From Deefgea piscis (GTDB lineage Bacteria > Pseudomonadota > Gammaproteobacteria > Burkholderiales > Chitinibacteraceae), in assembly GCF_013284055.1 (NCBI RefSeq), contig NZ_CP054143.1:682001-746000 (forward strand): DNA of 64,000 nt, read 5' to 3'. Below the pieces are notes generated by a model, which saw only the letters and a list, made by a program, of their open reading frames with translations, was not told the DNA's origin and made no database searches. Of this stretch, positions 1 through 8,234 are shown piece after piece. Each line of letters starts with the position of its first letter. The first letter of the stretch is position 1. Position numbers and translations under genes: made by a program.

Positions 1-443
1 CTTTGCACTACCCACGCCGTATTTTTAGGTGGATTAAATCGTTGAATCAGTGCAACCTCATTGCGCCAAGGCCGTAATAAAAAAAAGTCGCCATTTTGAT
101 AGCCCACATATACCGCAGCCAAAGCCGGCCGTGTTCGCAATGCAGTCAATAAATACGGCATGCTTTCCAGTCTTTGCTCCAGCGTTGTTGCATGGACAAT
201 GCGTTGATCGGCCATTAATTCTGCCGTCACGGCGGCATTACGATAGAGATTATCCAAGTGATCGGTCGCCACTCGCGCAAAATTGTTCACTCTATTTTGC
301 GCATTGAGCATTAATATTTTTTCTGTTGAGCTTTGAAAGAACCAAGTTGTTACCGCAGCAAATAACACCATTAAGCCGACAAAGAAATAACCAAGATGCA
401 AATGAAATGGGATATGTTTCGACCTTTGTAACTGCGCGCTCAT
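1..443 (-). CDS. Membrane sensor/signalling protein, N-terminal part only (runs off left edge)
   Basis: An open frame reads leftwards from the ATG at 443 to the window edge with no stop (147 codons visible). The first 15 residues are polar, then a hydrophobic segment at about residues 17-35 (LGYFFVGLMVLFAAV) forms one transmembrane helix. A likely periplasmic region follows, with patterns such as DHLDNLYRNAA and YVGYQNGDFFLLRP that resemble Cache-type sensor domains found before HD-GYP or adenylate/guanylate cyclase output domains in betaproteobacteria. The output domain lies outside the window, so the activity is unknown. It is divergent from the aminotransferase at 652; the 208 bp between them must hold both promoters. 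The frame is sure; the class is inference. Confidence 0.7.
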   Translation of the reverse strand, partial: MSAQLQRSKHIPFHLHLGYFFVGLMVLFAAVTTWFFQSSTEKILMLNAQNRVNNFARVATDHLDNLYRNAAVTAELMADQRIVHATTLEQRLESMPYLLTALRTRPALAAVYVGYQNGDFFLLRPWRNEVALIQRFNPPKNTAWVVQ

Positions 444-517
444 ACCAGCAAGTCCCCTCTTTTTATTCTTTCTGCAATATTAAATCGGACGAAATACTAA
501 ATATCATATTAATACTG

Positions 518-538
518 ATCTCGAAAGAAAATCGAGAT
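518..538. promoter_or_regulatory. 7-bp perfect dyad, possible operator
   Basis: ATCTCGA and TCGAGAT flank a 7-base A-rich spacer between the divergent sensor gene (443, reverse) and aminotransferase gene (652, forward). The symmetry suggests a dimeric repressor or activator site. I do not recognise the regulator. Confidence 0.3.
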
Positions 539-576
539 TATTCCACCGATGTCGACAGCCCCACTTGCCAGAGTCA

Positions 577-585
577 TGCTAAAAT
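577..585 (+). promoter_or_regulatory. Possible extended -10 promoter for the aminotransferase
   Basis: TGC followed by TAAAAT fits an extended -10 element, and no good -35 is present at the usual distance. It would start transcription about 60 bases before the ATG at 652. The leader has a small AAGGC/GCCTT hairpin at 609-625 followed by a U-rich stretch, which might be a weak attenuator. Confidence 0.35.
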
Positions 586-651
586 CACCTTTAAATTGAT
601 AGCAATTTAAGGCAGAACTGGCCTTTTCTCTTTATTTGAATGGAGCACTGC

Positions 652-1854
652 ATGTCGTCCTCGATTTTTGCCGCCGTTGAAATGGCGCCACGCGATCCAA
701 TTTTGGGTCTGAATGAATCTTTTAATGCCGATACCCGTGACTTTAAAGTCAACCTTGGGGTCGGCGTTTATTTTAATGACGAAGGCAAAATTCCTTTATT
801 GGCTGCAGTAAAAGCGGCAGAGAAAGCCCGCCTTGAAACGCAACCACCACGCGGCTATCAGGCAATTGAAGGCAATCCAGCCTACAATGCCGGCGTGCAA
901 AACTTGCTATTTGGTACCGACAGCGAATTAACTGCTGCAGGTCGTGTTGTGACTGCACAAGCACTTGGCGGCACCGGTGCACTGCGCATTGGTGGTGATT
1001 TCTTATATCGCCTCAATCCTAATGCCACTGTATATATCAGCAATCCAAGCTGGGAAAATCACCGCGCTATTTTTGAAGCCGCTGGCTTTAAAGTTGCTGA
1101 CTATCCTTACTATGATGCAGCAACACGTGGCGTTGATTTTGCGGCAATGAAAGCAAATCTACTCACCTTGCAACCGGGCTCGGTGATTATCTTACATGCT
1201 TGCTGCCATAACCCAACTGGCGCTGATTTATCAGATGCACAATGGACTGAAGTGGTTGAAGTGTGTCGTGAACGCGGCTTAGTGCCTTTCCTTGACATGG
1301 CTTACCAAGGTTTTGCAGAAGGGATTGCTGAAGACTCAGTTGCAGTCAATGCTTTTGCTACTTCAGGTCTGCAATTTTTGATTTCGAGCTCTTTCTCAAA
1401 AAGCTTCTCTTTATACGGTGAACGTGTTGGCGCGCTGTCGATCATCACGTCAAGCAAAGAAGAATCTGGCCGTGTGCTCTCGCAAGTAAAACGCGTGATT
1501 CGTACCAACTATTCAAACCCACCTATCCACGGCGGTGCAGTGGTTGCGGCAGTGCTAGCCAGCCCAGAATTGCGTAGCATGTGGGAAGAAGAACTCGGTG
1601 GCATGCGCGTGCGTATTCGCAGCATGCGCTCAGGCTTAGTTGAAAAACTGGCGGCACGCGGTGTTGCGCAAGACTTCAGTTTTGTCACTGAACAACGCGG
1701 TATGTTCTCGTACACCGGTTTGACAGTCGCTCAAGTTGAAAAGCTCCAAACTGAATACGGTATCTATGCCGTATCGACGGGCCGGATCTGCTTGGCCGCG
1801 CTGAATAATAAAAACATCGACTATGTCGCAGATGCGATTGCCAAAGTGCTCTAA
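652..1854 (+). CDS. tyrB: Aromatic amino acid / aspartate aminotransferase (class I, PLP)
   Basis: PLP-dependent transaminase that moves the amino group between aromatic amino acids (or aspartate) and 2-oxoglutarate in the cytoplasm. The 400-residue protein has the fold-type I pattern throughout: NLGVGVYFNDEGKIPLL near the N-terminus, the HACCHNPTGAD loop, LDMAYQGFAEG, and the PLP lysine in SSSFSKSFSLYGERVG near residue 245. Length matches AspC/TyrB. An in-frame ATG at 640 lacks a ribosome site, while GGAG at 642-645 sits well before 652, so 652 is chosen. It is a single-gene unit ending in a strong terminator. AspC and TyrB cannot be told apart safely by eye; TyrB is the usual name for this form in Neisseriales relatives. 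Confidence 0.88.
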   Translation: MSSSIFAAVEMAPRDPILGLNESFNADTRDFKVNLGVGVYFNDEGKIPLLAAVKAAEKARLETQPPRGYQAIEGNPAYNAGVQNLLFGTDSELTAAGRVVTAQALGGTGALRIGGDFLYRLNPNATVYISNPSWENHRAIFEAAGFKVADYPYYDAATRGVDFAAMKANLLTLQPGSVIILHACCHNPTGADLSDAQWTEVVEVCRERGLVPFLDMAYQGFAEGIAEDSVAVNAFATSGLQFLISSSFSKSFSLYGERVGALSIITSSKEESGRVLSQVKRVIRTNYSNPPIHGGAVVAAVLASPELRSMWEEELGGMRVRIRSMRSGLVEKLAARGVAQDFSFVTEQRGMFSYTGLTVAQVEKLQTEYGIYAVSTGRICLAALNNKNIDYVADAIAKVL

Positions 1855-1870
1855 TTAGCGCTTAGCCATG

Positions 1871-1901
1871 AAAAAGCCCACGCCATTGCGTGGGCTTTTT
1901 T
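1871..1901. terminator. Bidirectional intrinsic terminator
   Basis: GCCCACGC (1876-1883) pairs with GCGTGGGC (1888-1895) around a CATT loop, with an A-run before and a T-run after. It serves the aminotransferase (forward) and the converging gene that ends at 1916. Confidence 0.93.
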
Positions 1902-1915
1902 GCTGCGCTGCTCAA

Positions 1916-2479
1916 TTAATGCGCTGCTGATGGTTTCTCTGTACTGACTTTTTTTCCTTTTTTCAAACATTCCCGCCAATTTGCTGCCGTTGCCCCGGCA
2001 CTGCCTTCAACCAAGCAATCACCCGCTTTTAAACGTAAATAATTTTCACTTTGTTGATCTGCAGTACTCTCAGCAAGATGAGCTTCTGTTGTGAGCGCCG
2101 CACTACCTTCATCTTTAGCTTTTAATTCCTGTCGGCGCTTAGCGTGCTCTTGCTCAGCAAGCTTGTCTTCTAACTCAGCAATATGGTCTTTTTTAGCGCG
2201 CAGCTCGACTTTTAGCTCGGTAATGTCGCGCTCTAATTCTGTTCGTTTCTCCAGAGAGCCCGATAGTGCATCTTTTAATTTTTCAATTTGGGTGAGGTAA
2301 AAACTTTTTTCGAAGTTTTTTTTCGCCATACCCAGCGCAATGCCGATCATTAAAAAAATCAGCACCAAAAAAAAACCACTCAAGCCGAAAATAATTAAAC
2401 GATAGCGCGAAAAAAAGCTAACAGAATGAGCAGGTACTTCAGGCTGGGGTAAGTCAATGGCATGCTCTTCAGCAGACAT
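1916..2479 (-). CDS. Single-pass membrane protein with coiled coil, function unknown
   Basis: A 187-residue protein. After a short polar N-terminus (MSAEEHAIDLPQPE) comes one transmembrane helix at about residues 29-50 (IIFGLSGFFLVLIFLMIGIA), then a long Glu/Lys/Leu-rich stretch (about residues 55-125) that reads as a coiled coil, and a tail with two cysteines (GDCLVEG, WRECLKK). The frame extends upstream to 2536, but AAGGA just before 2479 and the loss of plausible sequence upstream favour the start at 2479. I do not recognise the family. The tail could be a small folded periplasmic domain held by the cysteine pair. It lies downstream of the tRNA-Asn terminator and is transcribed in the same direction. 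Confidence 0.7.
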   Translation of the reverse strand: MSAEEHAIDLPQPEVPAHSVSFFSRYRLIIFGLSGFFLVLIFLMIGIALGMAKKNFEKSFYLTQIEKLKDALSGSLEKRTELERDITELKVELRAKKDHIAELEDKLAEQEHAKRRQELKAKDEGSAALTTEAHLAESTADQQSENYLRLKAGDCLVEGSAGATAANWRECLKKGKKVSTEKPSAAH

Positions 2480-2560
2480 CTCTACATCCTTCTTGATATG
2501 AGGGGTAATAGAGACAGCATAATCGTGAAAAAGCACAAATGAGAAGAAATTAAATTGATA

Positions 2561-2592
2561 AAAAAAGGGCTAGCTTTTCAGCTAGCCCTTTT
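2561..2592. terminator. Intrinsic terminator of the tRNA-Asn pair
   Basis: GGGCTAGC (2567-2574) and GCTAGCCC (2581-2588) form a perfect stem around TTTTCA, with a T-run on the reverse strand and TTTTAATTT on the forward strand. It lies just past the 3' end of the reverse-strand tRNA genes. Confidence 0.9.
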
Positions 2593-2596
2593 AATT

Positions 2597-2672
2597 TGGC
2601 TCCTCGACCTGGGCTCGAACCAGGGACACACGGATTAACAGTCCGTTGCTCTACCAACTGAGCTATCGAGGA
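2597..2672 (-). tRNA. tRNA-Asn (GTT)
   Basis: A 76-base cloverleaf: acceptor TCCTCGA pairs with TCGAGGA, D-arm with AGCTCAGTTGGTAGAGC, anticodon stem ACGGA/TCCGT enclosing CTGTTAA (anticodon GTT), T-arm with GGTTCGAGCC, and an encoded CCA. This is the second copy in transcription order. Confidence 0.97.
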
Positions 2673-2732
2673 ATTGATCGATAAGATCGTTACGGGTGAA
2701 TTGCTACGAAAGGCAAAAAACCACAGAATTCT

Positions 2733-2808
2733 TGGCTCCTCGACCTGGGCTCGAACCAGGGACACACGGATTAACAGTCCGTTGCTCTACCAACTGAGCT
2801 ATCGAGGA
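2733..2808 (-). tRNA. tRNA-Asn (GTT), second identical copy
   Basis: Identical over all 76 bases to the copy at 2597-2672, including the encoded CCA, and separated from it by 60 bases. It is the promoter-proximal copy, so the pair is most likely one transcript processed into two tRNAs. Confidence 0.97.
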
Positions 2809-2823
2809 ATTGGTATGGGGCGT

Positions 2824-2852
2824 ATAATAGACACTCTCGACCGTTTAGTCAA
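2824..2852 (-). promoter_or_regulatory. Sigma-70 promoter of the tRNA-Asn operon
   Basis: On the reverse strand TTGACT (2852-2847), a 17-base spacer and TATTAT (2829-2824) form a near-consensus promoter 16 bases before the first tRNA. The bases after the -10, ACGCCCC, are the GC-rich discriminator typical of stable-RNA promoters under stringent control. Confidence 0.85.
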
Positions 2853-2879
2853 GAACATCCTAATAAAATAATCGATAAA

Positions 2880-4160
2880 ATGATGACTAGCCCAAAAAAA
2901 ATCCTCATCGGCAGCACTCTATTTCTTGGCTTTGCCGCTTCCCTGCCGTTGATTATGCCCTATGACGCCTTCAAAAACAGTTTAGAAACAAAGCTCTCTC
3001 AAATGAATGGCGGCAAGACGCAGATTGCGCATATCGAATTTAGTTATCAGCCTACGCCGGTATTTATTTTACGTGATGTGGTGATCGAACGGCCTGAGAC
3101 AGCCCAAATTGCAGAGATTATTATTCCAGTCACTAGCTACAATCTTTTAAATTGGGGTAAATCGATGCGAAATGTGCTAATTCGCAACGCTGTTTTATCT
3201 CGTTCCTTCGCGCTTGATCTGCCAAATCGAATCAAAACTGACGATCACAATGGCTTTCGAGTCGATCGACTGGCGCTAGAAAAAGTCTCAATCAAGCTCG
3301 ATCGCCGTACTGTTGGCCCAATTGATGGTGAATTACGCTTTCGATCCAATGGCAATATCGAAGATCTGGTTATTCGCACCGATCAAGACCGCGCAGAAAT
3401 TCAAGTCCAACCCACAGAGCCGGGGCAATTCAAAGTACAATTTAACGCCCGAAACTGGGAGCTACCTTTAGGTCAGCCAGTTAAATTTGATTTTCTTAAA
3501 CTCATCGGTACTGCCAACGCCAATGGCTGGACCATTTCAGATATTCGAGCAGATCTTTATGGTGGCCTCGTTACCGGCTCAGCACAACTTAACTGGCAAT
3601 CAGACTGGCAACTCACCGGACACATTTTTGCCAAGAATATCTCTGTCGAGCCACTAATGAGTTTATATAGTCCAATTACACGCAGCACCGGTCGCATGAA
3701 TGCCGATGCTAGCTTTAAATATCAAGGCGCCACTGAGCAACAATTATTTAAACAACCACAAATCCAAAGCCGCTTTATTATTCAAGATGGTACTTTGCAT
3801 AACTTTGATTTGATCACACCACTCAAATCGCAAAATCCAACGACATTACGCCGTGGCGGACAAACCAATTTTAGTAGTTTATCTGGGAGTATTGCCATCA
3901 ATGACAAGAGTGTCTCCCTCTACAACCTAATACTCCAGTCGGGTAAATTTCGGGCCAATGGCGAATTACGCATTTCACAACAAAAAATCAGCGGATCAAT
4001 TGGCACGCAACTCGCCGCGGGCGCAATGATGGCCAATAATCAGCTCAGTATTTCCGGCCAATTAGCCGCACCAGAATTAAACAGTCGTGGCGCGCTACGC
4101 CCCAATCATGAAGAACGAAGCACCATCGCCGAAACCGATGCGCCTAAACCTGAAAACTAA
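2880..4160 (+). CDS. AsmA-like inner-membrane-anchored protein
   Basis: A 426-residue protein with an N-terminal signal anchor (about residues 7-26, ILIGSTLFLGFAASLPLIMP) followed by a long periplasmic part rich in alternating beta-strand patterns. Features of AsmA-family proteins are visible: an early FSYQPTPVFILRDVVIERP element and a C-terminal repeat region with GTLHNFDLITPL, GSIAINDKSVSLYNLILQSGKFRANGE and ISGQLAAP. AsmA relatives are thought to move or organise phospholipids between membranes; no specific role can be read here. Two ATGs (2880, 2883) start the frame and neither has a clear ribosome site. It diverges from the tRNA promoter and may run on into the ygfZ gene 64 bases downstream. 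Confidence 0.72.
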   Translation: MMTSPKKILIGSTLFLGFAASLPLIMPYDAFKNSLETKLSQMNGGKTQIAHIEFSYQPTPVFILRDVVIERPETAQIAEIIIPVTSYNLLNWGKSMRNVLIRNAVLSRSFALDLPNRIKTDDHNGFRVDRLALEKVSIKLDRRTVGPIDGELRFRSNGNIEDLVIRTDQDRAEIQVQPTEPGQFKVQFNARNWELPLGQPVKFDFLKLIGTANANGWTISDIRADLYGGLVTGSAQLNWQSDWQLTGHIFAKNISVEPLMSLYSPITRSTGRMNADASFKYQGATEQQLFKQPQIQSRFIIQDGTLHNFDLITPLKSQNPTTLRRGGQTNFSSLSGSIAINDKSVSLYNLILQSGKFRANGELRISQQKISGSIGTQLAAGAMMANNQLSISGQLAAPELNSRGALRPNHEERSTIAETDAPKPEN

Positions 4161-4224
4161 TCACTTAATATCAATTGGATATGCGGCCTAGCCAACCTGC
4201 CGCATCCTCAATAAGGAAAAACAC

Positions 4225-5244
4225 ATGACATGGACAGCATTTTTACAGCAAGCCGGCGCCCAATTCGAAGCACACCTCGTTACCCACTTTACACAGACTG
4301 AGACTGAATTAGCTGCACTGGAACAAAATTGGGTCATCTGTCCACTCAGCCAATACGGTTTAATTCGCTTTAGTGGCGAAGACAGCCAAGCGTTTTTGCA
4401 AGGCCAACTCTCAAGTGACGTTCGAGCGCTAGATGTTAACTCCGCGCAGTACTCGAGTTACTCAACACCAAAAGGTCGCATGCTCGCGAGCTTTTTAGTT
4501 TCACGTCAGCAAGACGACTATGTATTACAAATCGCCGCCGAGCTACAAGCCAGCATTCAAAAACGCTTAAGCATGTTTATTATGCGTAGCAAAACCAAGG
4601 CTAGCGATGCCAATACCGACTGGGTACAAATCGGTGTGGCCGGTCCTGCAGCTAGCGCACAAATTGCTGCGCTCTTTGGCAGCGTACCGGCAGCAATGAC
4701 AGTACAACATCACGCCAATGCCAGTATCATCGGACTTGAGGGTGATCGCTTTCAAATTATGGCTTCACCCGAAGCAATGGCGACACTTTGGACTGAATTG
4801 ATCAGCAAGGGCGCACAAGCAGCAGGAACAAGCGTTTGGCAGCTCACCGAAATTCGTGCCGGTAGCCCATGGGTCACCGCAGCCACCCAAGAAGAATTTG
4901 TGCCACAAATGGCCAATATGGAATTAATTGGTGGCGTTAACTTTAAGAAGGGCTGCTACCCAGGCCAAGAAATTGTCGCCAGAATGCAATACTTAGGCAA
5001 AACTAAACGCAGAACCTATCGCATGCATGTTGATAGCCGCGATGTGCTTGCTGGACAGGACGTGTATAGCTCGGATTCGGATGGCCAAGCCAGCGGCAAG
5101 ATCATGCTCGCAGCCCCCAGCCCAGCCGGCGGCTCAGAAGTACTCGTTGTCGCGCAAATTGCCAGTTTACCGCTGGGATTGCATTTAATTGACGCCAATG
5201 GTCCGCTATTGACGCAATTAAATCTGCCATATGCACTCAACTGA
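4225..5244 (+). CDS. ygfZ: YgfZ/GcvT-family folate-binding protein for Fe-S cluster maintenance
   Basis: A 339-residue protein related to the T-protein of glycine cleavage. The family signature K-G-C-Y-P-G-Q-E lies at residues 242-249, with the key cysteine at 244; YGLIRFSGEDSQAFLQGQLSSDV near residue 45 is the typical N-terminal folate-binding segment. YgfZ proteins bind tetrahydrofolate and help assemble or repair Fe-S clusters, for example in MiaB. AAGGA lies just before the ATG. It sits between the AsmA-like gene and fabI in the same direction; fabI has its own possible -10 element. Length and motif agree with the family. Confidence 0.9.
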   Translation: MTWTAFLQQAGAQFEAHLVTHFTQTETELAALEQNWVICPLSQYGLIRFSGEDSQAFLQGQLSSDVRALDVNSAQYSSYSTPKGRMLASFLVSRQQDDYVLQIAAELQASIQKRLSMFIMRSKTKASDANTDWVQIGVAGPAASAQIAALFGSVPAAMTVQHHANASIIGLEGDRFQIMASPEAMATLWTELISKGAQAAGTSVWQLTEIRAGSPWVTAATQEEFVPQMANMELIGGVNFKKGCYPGQEIVARMQYLGKTKRRTYRMHVDSRDVLAGQDVYSSDSDGQASGKIMLAAPSPAGGSEVLVVAQIASLPLGLHLIDANGPLLTQLNLPYALN

Positions 5245-5266
5245 AGCCAAAACAGCAATTTCATCA

Positions 5267-5272
5267 TATAAT
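5267..5272 (+). promoter_or_regulatory. Possible -10 element upstream of fabI
   Basis: A perfect TATAAT lies 33 bases before the fabI start, but no recognisable -35 is found at 16-19 bases. It may be an activator-dependent promoter or chance. Confidence 0.35.
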
Positions 5273-5304
5273 CGCGAAATTCGCACAAGCAAGGATGTCA
5301 CCCC

Positions 5305-6090
5305 ATGGGGTTTCTCGCTAATAAAAAAATCTTAATTTGCGGTCTACTTTCAGATCGCTCTATCGCCTACGGCATTGCCCAAGCTTGCCGCCGTGAAGGT
5401 GCTGAACTGGCTTTCACCTACGTGGGTGAAGATCTAAAAGATCGTGTTGTTCGTTTAGCTGCTGACTTTGACTCAACCATCGTTCTGCCCTGTGATGTGG
5501 GTAGTGATGAGCAAATCGAAGCGCTATTTCCAGCATTGGCTGAATATTGGCCAACGTTTGATGGTCTGGTGCACTCAATTGGCTTTGCGCCACGCGATGC
5601 ATTAAAAGGCGACTATCTGGATGCCGTGACACGTGAAAACTTTAAAATCGCTCACGATATCAGCTCGTACAGCTTTGCTGCACTGGCTAAAGCTGCGCGT
5701 CCAATGCTCAATGAAAAAGCATCGTTAGTGACGATGTCGTATCTTGGTGCTGAACGTGCGATCCCCAATTACAATGTAATGGGATTGGCTAAAGCCAGCC
5801 TCGAAGCCAATGTGCGCTATATGGCGGCGGCATTGGGAACCAGCAAAGAAATCCGTGTCAACGGTGTTTCTGCTGGCCCAATCAAAACTTTAGCTGCAGC
5901 AGGGATTTCAGACTTTGGTAAACTGCTTAAAGGCGCGGCAGAAGCTACACCGTCTAAACGCAATGTCACCAAAGAAGAAGTGGGTAATGTCACGGCCTTC
6001 TTATTGTCTGACTTATGCTCAGGCATGACCGGTGAAATCTTGCACGTTGATGTGGGCTTTAGTATCGGCGCAGGCGCTTTGGCGGGTTAA
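5305..6090 (+). CDS. fabI: Enoyl-[acyl-carrier-protein] reductase (NADH), FabI
   Basis: Reduces trans-2-enoyl-ACP with NADH in the last step of each fatty-acid elongation cycle. The 261-residue sequence has the divergent SDR cofactor motif [13 protein letters not shown] near residue 13, [12 protein letters not shown] around 92, and the active site [19 protein letters not shown] with Tyr146, Tyr156 and Lys163. The C-terminus ends in [16 protein letters not shown] as usual. AAGGA lies about ten bases before the ATG. Length equals that of typical FabI. It is followed by a terminator, so it closes the transcription unit. Confidence 0.96.
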   Translation: MGFLANKKILICGLLSDRSIAYGIAQACRREGAELAFTYVGEDLKDRVVRLAADFDSTIVLPCDVGSDEQIEALFPALAEYWPTFDGLVHSIGFAPRDALKGDYLDAVTRENFKIAHDISSYSFAALAKAARPMLNEKASLVTMSYLGAERAIPNYNVMGLAKASLEANVRYMAAALGTSKEIRVNGVSAGPIKTLAAAGISDFGKLLKGAAEATPSKRNVTKEEVGNVTAFLLSDLCSGMTGEILHVDVGFSIGAGALAG

Positions 6091-6111
6091 TTACCCCTCG
6101 ATTTCGCCCAA

Positions 6112-6139
6112 AATAAAGCCCGCAATCGCGGGCTTTATT
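6112..6139 (+). terminator. Intrinsic terminator after fabI
   Basis: A 12-bp perfect stem (AATAAAGCCCGC with its complement) around AATC, ending in TTTATTGTTATTG. The stem is symmetric enough to act on both strands, but only fabI needs it. Confidence 0.88.
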
Positions 6140-6192
6140 GTTATTGATTGCCACGCAAACAAGCAAGACCCCAATTTTAAAGGTATTTAGCG

Positions 6193-6960
6193 ATGTGCCA
6201 GTTACTCGGAATGAATTGCAACACCCCAACCGACATTGTGTTTTCCTTTGAAGGATTTCGGCGCCGTGGTGGACTCACTGCCGAACATGCCGATGGCTGG
6301 GGAATCGCTTTTTTTGAAGATGCAGGCTGCCGACTTTTTTTAGACTATCTACCGTCGAGCAGTAGTCCGGTCGCTGATTTGGTCCGTAGCTATCCAATCA
6401 AAAGCAAAAATGTCATTTCGCATATTCGCAAAGCCACCCAAGGTGTGATTAACCTCGCCAATACCCACCCTTTTCAGCGTGAATTGTGGGGTAAATACTG
6501 GATCTTCGCTCATAATGGCAACCTCACTGAGCTCGCCAAACTTGAGCCATCGCGCTTTCAGCCGGTGGGCAATACCGACAGTGAACAGGCTTTTTGTTGG
6601 TTACTTGATCAGCTCGCGCAACAATTTAGCGTCATGCCAAGCCGCATCGAACTCCATCAGGCATTAAGCCGCATTGCGGCGCAATTAGCGCAACATGGCT
6701 GCTGCAATTTTTTACTCTCCAATGGCGAAACCTTATGGGCCCACTGCTCAACGGCGCTGCACTATATCGTGCGCCAAGCGCCATTCACCGTCGCGCATTT
6801 GTCAGATATGGATTTAACGGTCGATTTTTCCAATGAAACCCGGCCCAATGATCGAGTTGCCGTCATTGCCACTCAGCCGCTCACCGACAATGAAACATGG
6901 ACCGCAATGCAGCCGGGCGAGCTACTGATGTTTGTTGATGGTGAGATACAAAAAACATAG
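6193..6960 (+). CDS. yafJ: Class II glutamine amidotransferase-like protein (YafJ type)
   Basis: A 255-residue N-terminal-nucleophile hydrolase related to the amidotransferase domain of PurF/GlmS. Cys2 directly after the start Met is the expected nucleophile, and HADGWGIAFF, ISHIRKATQG, THPF and FAHNGNL (about residues 33-110) are the glutaminase motifs, followed by GNTDSEQAF. There is no synthase domain, as in E. coli YafJ, whose substrate is not established. AAAGG precedes the ATG. It stands alone between the fabI terminator and a converging gene. Confidence 0.87.
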   Translation: MCQLLGMNCNTPTDIVFSFEGFRRRGGLTAEHADGWGIAFFEDAGCRLFLDYLPSSSSPVADLVRSYPIKSKNVISHIRKATQGVINLANTHPFQRELWGKYWIFAHNGNLTELAKLEPSRFQPVGNTDSEQAFCWLLDQLAQQFSVMPSRIELHQALSRIAAQLAQHGCCNFLLSNGETLWAHCSTALHYIVRQAPFTVAHLSDMDLTVDFSNETRPNDRVAVIATQPLTDNETWTAMQPGELLMFVDGEIQKT

Positions 6961-7004
6961 GTATTCTCATGTATGCTTTATTTTATATGGCACAGCGATA
7001 GATA

Positions 7005-8084
7005 CTAGGCCTCGTGCTGATGCAAGCCAAGCAAGGCAAACACCGTATCATCAAAATATTCGCCCTGCTCATCGAGCTGGCGCAATTGAAACGAAAGCCG
7101 TTCGAGGCTGATTTGATTGTGTGCAAAGCGATCTCGAGTCATCTTCATGCTGCTCGCTCGTGCGGCGAGCTGATTTCGCCGCGCTTCAATCTCTTTGCGC
7201 TCGCGCTGATGTCCGCCAACCGATAAATACAGCCAAAAAATTAAGCCGCCAGCCACCCACCATAGCTCAAAAAACAAACTGGCAATCGCAATCAAAGTCA
7301 TCAGCAAATACCAAATCTGATCGGCCTGCTCAAATTGCGGCACCATGACCGACAAGCTAGGCCAGCGGCGTTTCATCATCGAAGCAATGCGGGTGTCATC
7401 GGTTGCATCGCGCTTTTTGCGGGCCAAAGCGCCATCCAGTGCCAGACTAATATACCAATGGGTAATTACTTTTGAATGCAACCAATGGGTAGCCAAATAC
7501 TGCGCCATTTTTTCATGCAATTGATCTCGAAATGAGCTGCTCGACAAGGGTGGCACACTATCGTTATATGGATCTTTCAGTGCATTTTGTACTTGTAGGG
7601 GGTATCCAGCCACATCCATTAATAATCGCCGACGCTCATTCAATACATCGGGATTAATCATGATTTCAGGATGATCCAGATGCAAATAATGCTGCAGCAA
7701 TTTATCAACATCATCAAACGAGGGATGCGTGCCGGGCTGCTCTCTGAGTAATCCACGTAATCGAGCGACCTCTTGACGAATTAAATCCGCGATCGGCCCC
7801 GCTTCTGGCACCCATGAGCGACGCAATAAACCATCAATTTTATCTAACGGCTCATCATAATGACGATAATAAGCCTCGTTGTAACGACCAATTTCTTCCT
7901 CGTCGCGCTGCTTATCCCCCGTCAGCAGTGGGCGAGTCGGCGGCTCGCGGCGTAAATCTAATCCAATGCGATTGACCACACTATCTAACTCTGGCGCGAC
8001 ACCCGCCCGGGCAAAAACTGGATCTAGTTCATGCCGCTTATTTCGCCATTCTTCGAGCGCCTGCCAAATACTCCAATCGGCCAT
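7005..8084 (-). CDS. Hypothetical membrane protein with two adjacent transmembrane helices
   Basis: A 359-residue protein I do not recognise. The first 250 residues are soluble, acidic/basic and helix-rich (EIGRYNEAYYRHYDEP, PEAGPIADLIRQEVARL). Two closely spaced hydrophobic helices follow at about residues 257-290 (WYLLMTLIAIASLFFELWW, GGLIFWLYLSVGG), then a charged segment with coiled-coil character to the end. No catalytic motif stands out. It lies 150 bases downstream of pap on the same strand, with no terminator seen between, so co-transcription with polyphosphate metabolism is possible. The start at 8084 has GAGGGAA upstream at a rather long spacing. Confidence 0.65.
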   Translation of the reverse strand: MADWSIWQALEEWRNKRHELDPVFARAGVAPELDSVVNRIGLDLRREPPTRPLLTGDKQRDEEEIGRYNEAYYRHYDEPLDKIDGLLRRSWVPEAGPIADLIRQEVARLRGLLREQPGTHPSFDDVDKLLQHYLHLDHPEIMINPDVLNERRRLLMDVAGYPLQVQNALKDPYNDSVPPLSSSSFRDQLHEKMAQYLATHWLHSKVITHWYISLALDGALARKKRDATDDTRIASMMKRRWPSLSVMVPQFEQADQIWYLLMTLIAIASLFFELWWVAGGLIFWLYLSVGGHQRERKEIEARRNQLAARASSMKMTRDRFAHNQISLERLSFQLRQLDEQGEYFDDTVFALLGLHQHEA

Positions 8085-8234
8085 TATTTATTTTATTCCC
8101 TCAAACCTTTACCACAGCGCTCTCGCGCCTCACCTGCCCCAATTGGCCATCACCACGCAAAACGGTCGTAAATTAGCTGCGACCTGGCGCAGCATAACAT
8201 CAATTCATCAACGCTCTTTGCGCCAAAAAACCAC

